Counted from the first letter of the stretch, positions 7,423-14,847 are shown. The stretch: DNA of 16,932 nucleotides from Lysobacterales bacterium (GCA_027083915.1 JALWML010000295.1:1-16932), one strand, 5' to 3'. Numbers and translations are program-made. Notes: generated by a model from the sequence alone, not told the origin.

Positions 7423-8358
7423 ATGCGTTTAAAATTTATTTTCAAAATTTTTCTATCTATTCAAGTTTTGTGTAGTTTTTCAACTTTGGCAGACACTTGC
7501 GTGTTTTACTCTTATGAGGGAATTTCTTCAAAAATCGTAAGTTCAGAGCCAATGCATTTAAATGAAATATTTGCACTTAATACTATTTGGGCAGATCCAG
7601 TTGACATTGAGTTTTGGGTAGAAAAATGTGAAGCTGCTAATGATGTTTATTATTCCTTGATTACAAGGGTCGCACCAACCATAGCTGGAAAATCACGAGG
7701 TGCAAGCCATTATGATTTAATAGTTATACAAAATAATAAACAATTTGACGGAGTAGTAAATTATAGTAATAATTTATATATACCCACAGATACTTCTGCA
7801 TTTTTATCAAACTTAACATCTCCTGATTTAGACCTTAGTCAACCCTTTACTTTGATTTTTACATGTTCAAATATTAGTGCCAACATCTATAATGCTTGTT
7901 CATCGGTTAATCCTGAAATCCATTTGGAAATAAATCCTCAAGCTAGTAGTCAAAATTTTACAATATCATCGGTGAGTGGTTCTTGGTATGACCCAATTTA
8001 CAACGGTTCAGGATATAATGTTGTGCAAACACCAGCAGGTTTTCTTTTGTATTATTATGGTTACAAAGCGAATACAAACGGTGAAGCCTTGTGGTTAATT
8101 TCTTCCTTAGGTCCAAAAACAATTAATAAGGGAGAAATGTTTACTTTAGATATGTTTTCTGGTTTTGTTGGTAATGGGGGAAGTCTTACAACTAAACCGA
8201 ATACTGTAAATTCTGGTACAATAGTATGGGGTAGTGCTGAAGTTGTTTTTGATACATGTAACTCGGGAGTAATAAAATTAACAAATAACAATGGTATAAA
8301 TGTTACTCATAATATTTCACTTATTGCTGGAATTGATGAAGTGGAGTGTAGAGAGTAA
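7423..8358 (+). CDS. Secreted protein with C-terminal SGSWYDP beta-rich domain
   Basis: A 311-residue protein. Residues 1-23 form a signal peptide with likely cleavage after TLA23, so the mature protein starts DTC. Residues 24 to about 180 are an unrecognised, probably beta-rich domain with several cysteines. From about residue 184 to the end comes a module opening SGSWYDPxYxGSGYN, followed by a YYYGY / EALWLIS segment, an IVWGSAEVVF segment and FDTCNSG near the end. I recall a module of this pattern (WYxPxxxGxG, then AWxL, then WG, then F-x-x-C-x-x-G) at the C-termini of many secreted gammaproteobacterial proteins of unknown function. The start is fixed by AGAGAGGG at 7410-7417. The gene sits alone between the two 154-bp repeats with its own strong promoter. 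Export is well supported; function is unknown. Confidence 0.85.
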   Translation: MRLKFIFKIFLSIQVLCSFSTLADTCVFYSYEGISSKIVSSEPMHLNEIFALNTIWADPVDIEFWVEKCEAANDVYYSLITRVAPTIAGKSRGASHYDLIVIQNNKQFDGVVNYSNNLYIPTDTSAFLSNLTSPDLDLSQPFTLIFTCSNISANIYNACSSVNPEIHLEINPQASSQNFTISSVSGSWYDPIYNGSGYNVVQTPAGFLLYYYGYKANTNGEALWLISSLGPKTINKGEMFTLDMFSGFVGNGGSLTTKPNTVNSGTIVWGSAEVVFDTCNSGVIKLTNNNGINVTHNISLIAGIDEVECRE

Positions 8359-8688
8359 TGTATTTATCCAAGAATATTGTTTGTAAGTTTGACTTATCAA
8401 ATAAGTGGTGTTTTAGAATTTTCAACAATTATTGAGCTTTAAACTTTTGACGGGAATATCCACAGAAGAAATTTTCAAAAAACCATCGTTGGTAAGCAGT
8501 TTTTCAAATATTTCATTATTTATTCAGCATTAAATTGTTTGGTGGAACCAAACCTACCTCCCACCACGAGTGGTGCAAATTTTAAAAAAACTTTAGCGTA
8601 GTGGAGTCCCTCGTGGGCTCCTTATCAATTCAAAATAATCGATTTAAACCAAACAAGGCTCCCACAAGGGAAGCCACTACTATAACCA
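8359..8688. other. Intergenic stretch between convergent genes
   Basis: It holds no coding frame worth calling. ACTTAT-CAA-ATAAGT (8392-8406) is a small hairpin followed by GGTGTTTT and may be a weak terminator for the upstream gene. The second 154-bp repeat copy fills 8531-8684, right up to the stop codon of the minus-strand gene. I see no other signal. Confidence 0.7.
8531..8684. repeat. 154-bp structured repeat, copy 2
   Basis: It lies in the same orientation as copy 1 and exactly 1350 bases away with no indel. The inverted repeats are at 8537-8553, 8562-8575 (here a fully paired CACCAC-GA-GTGGTG) and 8598-8623 / 8655-8680. One difference (C at 8612 against T at 7262) breaks a pair in the long stem. 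It ends four bases from the stop codon of the minus-strand hydrolase, so its hairpins may shape the 3' ends of both convergent transcripts, although no T run follows them. Confidence 0.85.
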
Positions 8689-9624
8689 TTAAAACCTTCC
8701 AATAGTATTGAAATTAACATTCTTCAAACTCAAATAATACAGACTATCCGCTAGTTCTATTATTTCTTTGTTGGATTCTAATATTTCAAGTTGTGGGTGT
8801 TTAATGGCTTTTAATCCATTTTTTGCTCCCCAGATAGCGCCTGCCATGGTTGCGATGGTATCGGTATCACCTTTGAGGTTTTGAATAAATTCTATCATTT
8901 TATTGTAGTCTTGCTTTATAAATCTAAGCGCAAGATAAATGGCGGTGACTGTTGAGTTGATGGCTTGGATGCCATTGCCAAGTTGTTTTGCTACTTCTTT
9001 TGTTGTTGGTTTAGAGTTGCTTACTTTCCATGCTTGAGCTGTTTTTAGCTTGGTTTGGTAGGTAGGATTTTGCGTTTTTTGTAATTGTTCAAAAACATTA
9101 CCTTCATTATCATTGAGCATGTAGACAATAACTTGAGCTACTATTTTGGCTCCATCGATGGCATCTGGATGGGTGTGTGTGATAACTGATGATTGTTTGA
9201 TTGCATGTTGCATTAATTGTGGGTTGTTTGAGTAAAATAAAGCCACGGGCGCAATTCGCATAGCCGCACCATTTCCATAAGAGCCTTCTTTAAAATATTT
9301 AGTATTGAGATTGCGCCAGTCTTGTCCTTTATTTATAGCCTTGAGTAGTTTGGCTGCACTTGGCCCATAGCCTCGTGACCATAGATAACTGCTGGCAAAT
9401 TGTTCAGCCAGCGCGTCTTGGTTAATGCCTTGATAGGCAATTAATGATCGAGCGATGTCAATTGTCATTTGCGTGTCATCGGTGTAACGAATTTCTCCAT
9501 TTTTTGTAGAGCTAAAGAATTTCCATAGAGATCTTTCGATAATTCCTCCTTCGTATGGCGCACATAAGGCATCACCGAGTGCTAAACCAATTAAACAGCC
9601 TTCATATTTGTCTTGTTTATTCAT
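8689..9624 (-). CDS. ADP-ribosylglycohydrolase family protein (DraG/ARH type)
   Basis: The family removes ADP-ribose from modified targets using a pair of magnesium ions held by conserved Asp and Thr residues. The 311 residues carry the full motif set: GLALGDALCAPYEGG near the start, TDDTQ with D49 and D50, GYGPSAAKLLKAI, GNGAAMRIAP, THPDAIDGA, and the C-terminal metal motif GDTDTIA (D253, D255) followed by AGAIWGAKNG. The length is normal for a single-domain member, with no signal peptide, so it should be cytoplasmic. Its substrate cannot be read from sequence: no ADP-ribosyltransferase and no nitrogenase gene is in the window, so a DraG role is not supported. It is divergent from the gamma-glutamyltransferase gene and convergent with the secreted-protein gene. 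No clear ribosome binding site precedes the ATG. Confidence 0.9.
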   Translation of the reverse strand: MNKQDKYEGCLIGLALGDALCAPYEGGIIERSLWKFFSSTKNGEIRYTDDTQMTIDIARSLIAYQGINQDALAEQFASSYLWSRGYGPSAAKLLKAINKGQDWRNLNTKYFKEGSYGNGAAMRIAPVALFYSNNPQLMQHAIKQSSVITHTHPDAIDGAKIVAQVIVYMLNDNEGNVFEQLQKTQNPTYQTKLKTAQAWKVSNSKPTTKEVAKQLGNGIQAINSTVTAIYLALRFIKQDYNKMIEFIQNLKGDTDTIATMAGAIWGAKNGLKAIKHPQLEILESNKEIIELADSLYYLSLKNVNFNTIGRF

Positions 9625-9654
9625 GAAATAAAAGACAAAGCCAATTGAGGATAG

Positions 9655-9684
9655 TTCAAAAAATTCCTGTTATTGGTGTATAAT
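9655..9684 (+). promoter_or_regulatory. Probable promoter of the gamma-glutamyltransferase gene
   Basis: A perfect -10 TATAAT (9679-9684) lies 18 bases after a weak -35 TTCAAA (9655-9660). Transcription would start near 9691, two bases past the TTG at 9689, which argues for the ATG at 9713 as the true start. Confidence 0.45.
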
Positions 9685-9712
9685 CAGTTTGATAATTCAT
9701 TGGTATAAACGT

Positions 9713-11392
9713 ATGTTGAAATTAATTCTTATTTTGTTTGTGGCGCTATCAGCATCTGCGGGAGATCGGGTGACGGGTCTATCTTTTGCTACACGTTCAC
9801 CAGTTATTGCAACACATGGTATGGCTGCGACTTCGCAACCGTTGGCGACTCAGGTAGCTTTGGATATTTTAAAATCAGGTGGTAATGCCATTGATGCGGC
9901 TATTGCTGCCAATGCTATGTTGGGTTTAGTTGAACCAACAGGTAACGGTATGGGTGGTGATATTTTTGCCATTGTTTGGGATGCAAAAACACAAAAGCTT
10001 TATGGTTTGAATGGTTCGGGGCGTTCACCAAAATCCTTAAGCAGGCAATGGTTTATTGATAATGGTTATGACAAAATTCCTTCCCATGGCCCTTTGCCTG
10101 TTTCGGTGCCTGGGGCTGTGGATGGCTGGTTTATGTTGCATGATAAATTTGGCTCAAAATCCATGCAAGAAATCTTGCAACCTGCTATTGATTACGCTGA
10201 AAATGGTGCGCCAATAACACAATTGATTGCTTATTATTGGAACCTCTCAGTTCCACGCCTTAGCAAATATGAGGGTTTCACTAAGCAATACACCATCAAT
10301 GGCAAAGCTCCTAAAGAAGGTCAACTGTGGAGAAATCCAAACCTTGCTCATACTCTAAAAATTATAGCTAAAGATGGGCGAGATGCCTTTTATAAAGGAA
10401 AAATAGCTCATACCATTGCGGATTATATGAAAAAGCAAGGAGGTTTTCTTAGTTATGAGGATATGGCATCGCATCATGGGCAATGGGTCGAGCCAGTAAG
10501 CACCAACTACCGAGGATACGATGTGTGGGAATTACCACCCAATGGTCAAGGCATTGCGGCTTTACAGATATTGAATATTTTAGAACTATTTGATGTGAGT
10601 AAGATGCAATTAGACTCTGCTCAGTATGTGCATTTATTTACCGAAGCAAAAAAGCTGGCCTTTGAAGACAGAGCTAAGTTTTATGCCGATCCTGATTTTA
10701 ATAAAATTCCTGTTAAACAACTGATTTCCAAATCTTATGCCAAAAAACGTGCCAAGCTTATCAATCTGAAACGAGCTGGCAAAAGTTACCCCGCGGGTAA
10801 TCCAGCCTTAGAAAAAGGTGATACTATTTATTTAACCGTTGCTGATAAATTTGGTAATATGGTTTCTTTAATCCAAAGTAATTACCGTGGTATGGGGTCT
10901 GGTATGACTCCACCTGGTTTGGGTTTTATCCTGCAAGATCGTGGCGAGTTATTTACTTTGCAAGAGAATCATTTCAATACTTTTGAAGGTGGAAAACGTC
11001 CTTTCCATACGATTATTCCTGCCTTTATCAGCAAAGATGATAAACCGTGGATGAGTTTTGGGCTAATGGGTGGTGCCATGCAACCGCAAGGTCATGCGCA
11101 AATTGTGGTGAATATGATAGACTTTGGTATGAACGTGCAAGAAGCTGGTGATGCGGCACGAATTCACCATACGGGTTCATCCGAGCCAACAGGTGAAGTC
11201 ATGACCAATGGCGGAATACTCAATATAGAATCTGGCTTTAGCTACCCAACCATTCGCGCATTGATGCGAATGGGGCACAAAGTTCAATTTGCTAATGGAC
11301 CATACGGTGGTTACCAAGCTATTCGTTTAAAGGATGGCATATACTGGGGAGCATCTGAATCTCGCAAAGATGGTCAAGCAGCTGGTTATTAA
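9713..11392 (+). CDS. ggt: Gamma-glutamyltransferase family protein, exported
   Basis: An N-terminal-nucleophile hydrolase that cleaves itself into large and small subunits and transfers or hydrolyses gamma-glutamyl groups, for example from glutathione. Numbered from ATG 9713 (559 residues), it has a signal peptide with likely cleavage after SASA16. The conserved GGNAIDAAIA and TGNGMGGDIFA segments lie in the large subunit. The autoprocessing site is GDT with Thr371 as nucleophile, followed by VADKFGN. The small subunit contains SGMTPPGLGF, RPFHTIIPAF and GLMGGAMQPQGHAQ. The active-site surroundings look closer to the broad YwrD/acylase-like branch than to E. coli Ggt, so the substrate is open. 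A longer frame from TTG 9689 exists, but the promoter position and codon choice favour 9713. The stop overlaps the convergent trxC stop by four bases. Confidence 0.9.
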   Translation: MLKLILILFVALSASAGDRVTGLSFATRSPVIATHGMAATSQPLATQVALDILKSGGNAIDAAIAANAMLGLVEPTGNGMGGDIFAIVWDAKTQKLYGLNGSGRSPKSLSRQWFIDNGYDKIPSHGPLPVSVPGAVDGWFMLHDKFGSKSMQEILQPAIDYAENGAPITQLIAYYWNLSVPRLSKYEGFTKQYTINGKAPKEGQLWRNPNLAHTLKIIAKDGRDAFYKGKIAHTIADYMKKQGGFLSYEDMASHHGQWVEPVSTNYRGYDVWELPPNGQGIAALQILNILELFDVSKMQLDSAQYVHLFTEAKKLAFEDRAKFYADPDFNKIPVKQLISKSYAKKRAKLINLKRAGKSYPAGNPALEKGDTIYLTVADKFGNMVSLIQSNYRGMGSGMTPPGLGFILQDRGELFTLQENHFNTFEGGKRPFHTIIPAFISKDDKPWMSFGLMGGAMQPQGHAQIVVNMIDFGMNVQEAGDAARIHHTGSSEPTGEVMTNGGILNIESGFSYPTIRALMRMGHKVQFANGPYGGYQAIRLKDGIYWGASESRKDGQAAGY

Positions 11393-11811
11393 TTACTTTT
11401 AATCCATTGCACTAATTGTGGCAATTGTAAAGCACCTGACATGCGGTTGGCTTCTTTGCCATTTTGAAATGCCATCAGAGTTGGAATAGAACGGATACCT
11501 AACTGTCCTGAAAGTTGTTGCTCTTGTTCAGTGTTAACTTTGATTAAGATGTACTCACCTTTAAGTTGTGCTGCAGCTTGATTAAAAATTGGTGTCATCA
11601 TTTTACATGGACCACACCAAGGTGCCCAAAAATCAACAATAATAGGTAATGAGGATTTCCGTACAATTTTGTTAAATGTCTTTGTGTCGACTTCAATAGC
11701 TTTATTACTAAACAAATCGTCATGACATTTACCACAGTGAGGATTATCCTTTAGGCGGTTATCAGGAACTCTATTGCTTGCTAGACATGTGGTACATACA
11801 ACGGTTTTCAT
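11389..11811 (-). CDS. trxC: Thioredoxin 2 (TrxC) with N-terminal zinc finger
   Basis: A cytoplasmic thiol-disulfide reductase of 140 residues. The N-terminal zinc-binding cysteines C6, C9, C26 and C29 form two CxxC pairs and distinguish TrxC from TrxA. The active site is WCGPC (C66, C69), after the usual VDFWAPW strand, and the cis-proline is in SIPTL. Its ATG overlaps the stop of the upstream regulator gene as ATGA, so translation is probably coupled and it should share that gene's promoter. TrxC is classically linked to oxidative stress. Here its expression would follow the response regulator, which is inference from layout. Confidence 0.95.
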   Translation of the reverse strand: MKTVVCTTCLASNRVPDNRLKDNPHCGKCHDDLFSNKAIEVDTKTFNKIVRKSSLPIIVDFWAPWCGPCKMMTPIFNQAAAQLKGEYILIKVNTEQEQQLSGQLGIRSIPTLMAFQNGKEANRMSGALQLPQLVQWIKSN

Positions 11812-12452
11812 TTGTTATTATCCTCCAAAATACCATGTTTAATTGCCATATGAGCTAACTCAATGGTATTTTTTAAATTTAATTTATCTAAAATTCTATA
11901 TTTATAAGTGGCTATAGTTTTATGACTTAGTATCATAATATCACCAATCTCTTTGGGTTTTTTACCTTGCGCCAGTAGCATCATAACTTCCATTTCACGT
12001 GCCGTTAATTCGTCAAACGGAGAGTTATCACCTCCGGGAAGCATTGATAATGCCATTTGTTGGGCAATGTCATGTCCAATGTAACGTCCTGTTGTCGCTA
12101 CTTTTTTAATGGCATTTTCAAGTTCAGATGCTGCACACCCTTTAGTTAAGTATCCACTAGCGCCGGCTTCGAGCAATTGTTGTGGAAAAGGGTTTTCAGC
12201 ATGTACAGTTAATATGATTACTTTTGTTTTATTCAAGTGTTGAGATATTCTTCTGGTCGCTTCGATACCACTTAATACTGGCATATTGACATCCATTAAA
12301 ATCACATCGGGCTTGAGTTCACGTACCAAAGCAATGGCTTGTTCTCCATTTTCACCCTCTGCAATAAGTTTAATGCCAGACATTTTGGCTATAATCATTT
12401 TTAAACCAGTGCGAACCAGTTCATGGTCATCTACAATGACAATATTTATCAC
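11808..12452 (-). CDS. uvrY: UvrY/GacA-type response regulator (NarL/FixJ family)
   Basis: A 214-residue response regulator. The receiver domain is at about 1-120, with acidic pair D8/D9, phospho-acceptor D54 in ILMDVNMP, and the TVHAENPFP and GYLTKG switch segments. A LuxR-type helix-turn-helix lies at about 145-208 (LTAREMEVMMLLAQGK, then HKTIATYKYRILDKL). The linker RYIGHDIAQQMALS is close to that of E. coli UvrY and Pseudomonas GacA, which, with a BarA/GacS sensor kinase, switch on small RNAs that titrate CsrA/RsmA. The start is GTG at 12452, supported by AAGGAGAA eight or so bases upstream. In many gammaproteobacteria uvrC follows this gene; here trxC follows instead, in translational overlap. 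A different NarL-family regulator is possible, but the linker match makes UvrY the best call. Confidence 0.85.
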   Translation of the reverse strand: MINIVIVDDHELVRTGLKMIIAKMSGIKLIAEGENGEQAIALVRELKPDVILMDVNMPVLSGIEATRRISQHLNKTKVIILTVHAENPFPQQLLEAGASGYLTKGCAASELENAIKKVATTGRYIGHDIAQQMALSMLPGGDNSPFDELTAREMEVMMLLAQGKKPKEIGDIMILSHKTIATYKYRILDKLNLKNTIELAHMAIKHGILEDNNK

Positions 12453-12480
12453 TTGCTTTCTCCTTTCCCTTTTTTGTTTG

Positions 12481-12508
12481 GTTATACTTTACTAAAAATT
12501 GACGGCAA
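12481..12508 (-). promoter_or_regulatory. Probable promoter of the uvrY-trxC operon
   Basis: On the minus strand, -35 TTGCCG (12508-12503), a 16-base spacer and -10 TATAAC (12486-12481) place the transcript start about 20 bases upstream of the GTG start codon. Confidence 0.5.
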
Positions 12509-12616
12509 ATACAATCGTGTTAATCTTTTTTAATCAACCTATTTATTAGAAAGTGCTAATATATTGAATTTTCTTGTTTTATTTAGCAAATATAGTGTTT
12601 TTTGTTAATTTAATAG

Positions 12617-12625
12617 TGCTAGAAT
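12617..12625 (+). promoter_or_regulatory. Extended -10 promoter of the GAPDH gene
   Basis: TGCTAGAAT is a TGn-extended -10 box with no good -35 at the usual spacing. The start would fall near 12632, giving a leader of about 37 bases that carries the GAGG ribosome binding site at 12660-12663. Confidence 0.5.
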
Positions 12626-12668
12626 GGGACGCAACTTAATTTTTTAACTTAACTTTAATGAGGTTGTA

Positions 12669-14129
12669 ATGACGACAAGAAAAAGACCAGTACCAGCAGA
12701 GTTTTTCTCAGATTGGAAAGAGCGCGAGGCACTTGCTGAGGCGATGATTCCATTAATTGGGCGATTATATAGAAAAAGTAATGTATCTTTATATATGTAT
12801 GGCAAGCGTCTGATTAACCAAAAAGTAACCGATATAATGAAAGCACATCGGTTTGTTCGTCAAGTTGAGTCATCAGAGTTGAGTCTTTTTGATACCTTTC
12901 CTTTTGTTCAAGCTATTTCACAATTATCACTTGGACCTGCGCATATTGATGTTGGCAAAATCGTTCATAAGTATATGAAGACTGGTAATAAAGAAGATGT
13001 CTTCGAATATGTTAAAAGAGAATTAGCTGGTTTAATTGGTTCAAAGAAAAAACCAATTCCAAAACCTCAAGATGTTGTTCTTTATGGCTTTGGACGTATT
13101 GGTCGTTTAGTTGCTCGCTTATTAATTGATAAAACTGGTGGCGGAGATGTTTTGGTTCTTAAAGCGATTGTGTTGAGAAACTCAAAACACGCCAGTGATA
13201 TTGTCAAACGTGCTGATTTATTACGTCACGATTCGGTACATAGTGACTTTAATGGCACGATTCGCGTACTACAAGATGAGAATAAGATGATTATCAATGG
13301 TAATGAAGTGCAAATGATTTATGCCAATTCTCCAGCAGATATTGATTACACAAAATACGGCATTAAAGATGCCTTAATTGTTGATAATACAGGTGTTTGG
13401 AAAGATAAAAAAGGACTTGGTGCTCATTTGCGTCCGGGTGCATCAAAAGTGTTATTAACAGCTCCTGCCAAAGATGGTATCCCAAATATTGTTTATGGCA
13501 TTAATCATAATGACATTAAGAAAACAGATAAAATCATTTGTGCTGCTTCTTGTACAACCAATGCAATTGTGCCTGTGCTTAAATGTTTATACGATGAATA
13601 TGGCATTGAAAATGGTCACGTTGAGACCATTCATGCCTATACAAATGATCAAAACTTGATTGATAACTTCCACCCCGGCGAAAGACGTGGTCGAAGTGCG
13701 GCATTAAACATGGTATTGACATCAACTGGTGCTGCTAAAGCGGTTGCTCGTGTATTACCAGAATTAAAAGGGAAATTGACAGGAAACGCAATTCGAGTTC
13801 CAACGCCAAATGTTTCGATGGCAATTTTAAAGCTTCAATTGGGTAAAGAAACAACAGCAGAAAAAGTTAAAGAATTTTTACGTCAAAAGTCTTTGCATTC
13901 GAAATTGCAACAACAAATTGGTTATACGGTTTCAACTGAAGTGGTTTCATCTGATTTTGTTGGCACTCGTCAAGCTTGTATTATTGATTCAACAGCGACC
14001 ATTGTTGAAGGCAAATCATTGATACTTTATTGTTGGTACGACAACGAATTTGGATACTCTTGTCAAGTGATGCGTTGCTTAGAAAAATTTGCAGGAGTTG
14101 ATTGGCCAGCTTATCCTAAAGCTAAGTAA
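12669..14129 (+). CDS. gap: Glyceraldehyde-3-phosphate dehydrogenase, long form
   Basis: It catalyses the reversible oxidation and phosphorylation of glyceraldehyde 3-phosphate in glycolysis or gluconeogenesis. At 486 residues it exceeds the usual 330 or so by an N-terminal extension of about 130 residues (mostly helical, charged). The catalytic part begins around residue 135 with the Rossmann motif GFGRIGR (140-146). The nucleophile is Cys295 in ASCTTN, the catalytic base His322 in HAYTNDQ, and their 27-residue spacing equals that of the classical enzyme (149/176). The C-terminal WYDNEFGYS is intact. Long forms of this kind are known in Pseudomonas, Vibrio and relatives and are often thought to favour the gluconeogenic direction. 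The VLR segment after the second strand lacks the usual Asp, so cofactor preference is uncertain. The start has GAGG at 12660-12663. It is transcribed alone, divergent from uvrY. Confidence 0.93.
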   Translation: MTTRKRPVPAEFFSDWKEREALAEAMIPLIGRLYRKSNVSLYMYGKRLINQKVTDIMKAHRFVRQVESSELSLFDTFPFVQAISQLSLGPAHIDVGKIVHKYMKTGNKEDVFEYVKRELAGLIGSKKKPIPKPQDVVLYGFGRIGRLVARLLIDKTGGGDVLVLKAIVLRNSKHASDIVKRADLLRHDSVHSDFNGTIRVLQDENKMIINGNEVQMIYANSPADIDYTKYGIKDALIVDNTGVWKDKKGLGAHLRPGASKVLLTAPAKDGIPNIVYGINHNDIKKTDKIICAASCTTNAIVPVLKCLYDEYGIENGHVETIHAYTNDQNLIDNFHPGERRGRSAALNMVLTSTGAAKAVARVLPELKGKLTGNAIRVPTPNVSMAILKLQLGKETTAEKVKEFLRQKSLHSKLQQQIGYTVSTEVVSSDFVGTRQACIIDSTATIVEGKSLILYCWYDNEFGYSCQVMRCLEKFAGVDWPAYPKAK

Positions 14130-14149
14130 ATAATAACTGTATTGACTTC

Positions 14150-14179
14150 AAGGACAACATTTATGTTGTCCTTTTTTTT
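14150..14179 (+). terminator. Strong rho-independent terminator after GAPDH
   Basis: AAGGACAACAT (14150-14160) and ATGTTGTCCTT (14163-14173) form an 11-base perfect inverted repeat (the tip opens to make the loop), followed by eight T (14172-14179). Confidence 0.92.
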
Positions 14180-14211
14180 GATTTTTAATTCAGCTAAAGT
14201 TTATCTAACTT

Positions 14212-14220
14212 TGTTATAAT
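14212..14220 (+). promoter_or_regulatory. Extended -10 promoter of the lipoprotein gene
   Basis: TGTTATAAT is a perfect -10 with TGn extension. The -35 region is poor. It starts 32 bases after the GAPDH terminator T run and about 25 bases before the next start codon. Confidence 0.6.
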
Positions 14221-14244
14221 GGAACTTTAAACAAGAGGTTTGTT

Positions 14245-14820
14245 ATGAAAAGAGTAAAATTATTGATGATTTCATCCGTGTTATTGTTTATTTCGGCATG
14301 TGTCACTATTAATGTTTATTTTCCAGCGGCAGAAGCAGAAGATGCGGCATCAAAAATCGTTAATAAAATTATTGGAGAAGATGACAATTCCTCTATTAAT
14401 GTCGAAAATCCTCAAGGATTAAACTTTAATCCTTTGAGTTTCTTTATCTCATCTGCTCATGCTGAAGTTAATATCAATATTTCCTCACCAGCAATAGTGG
14501 AAATCACTAACCGCATGAAAGCGCGTTATGAGAGTCGTTTGAAAACCTTTTTAGATCAAGGTATTATTGGGTTTTCAAATCAAGGATTTATTCAAATACT
14601 TGATGCTAAAAAGTTGGGGTTAAAAGACCGTCAAAAAGCCAAAAAATTAGTAGCAGATGAAAATCGTGATAGAAAAGCTTTATACAGAGAACTAGCCGTT
14701 GCCAATGGTCACCCCGATTGGGAAGATGCCATTCAGAGTGTTTTTGTTAAACAATGGCAAAAACAAGCACATACAGGCTGGAAATACCAAGATGCATCAG
14801 GAACTTGGCAAACTAAGTAG
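14245..14820 (+). CDS. YdbL-like (DUF1318) lipoprotein
   Basis: A 191-residue protein beginning with a lipoprotein signal peptide: lipobox ISAC with lipidated Cys19, followed by VTINVYFPAA, a segment I recall from DUF1318 lipoproteins. A second hydrophobic stretch, LSFFISSAHA (64-73), ends in a site resembling a signal-peptidase cleavage motif. Residues 85-190 form the YdbL-like domain, with DQGIIGFSNQGF at 104-115 and a highly charged helical C-terminus. E. coli YdbL (108 residues) belongs with YnbE and the large protein YdbH, linked to outer-membrane lipid homeostasis. Neither ydbH nor ynbE is next to this gene. AAGAGG at 14233-14238 supports the start. It is probably monocistronic, flanked by its own promoter and terminator. 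Membrane attachment is well supported, function only by family. Confidence 0.8.
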   Translation: MKRVKLLMISSVLLFISACVTINVYFPAAEAEDAASKIVNKIIGEDDNSSINVENPQGLNFNPLSFFISSAHAEVNINISSPAIVEITNRMKARYESRLKTFLDQGIIGFSNQGFIQILDAKKLGLKDRQKAKKLVADENRDRKALYRELAVANGHPDWEDAIQSVFVKQWQKQAHTGWKYQDASGTWQTK

Positions 14821-14847
14821 CTTTTTAACTAATTAAATCTACAAAAG

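Noticed and set aside
8450..8460. DnaA-box-like sequence ATATCCACA
   Set aside because: It is a single one-mismatch copy with no cluster of boxes, AT-rich unwinding element or dnaA/dnaN context, so there is no support for an origin.
7181..8684. Integron-like attC sites flanking a gene cassette
   Set aside because: The repeats lie 3' of genes and fold into hairpins, but I find no RYYYAAC / GTTRRRY core pair at their ends and no integrase gene.
9689..9712. TTG start giving an eight-residue longer gamma-glutamyltransferase
   Set aside because: The TTG sits within or before the predicted transcript start and has no ribosome binding site. ATG 9713 gives a normal signal peptide.
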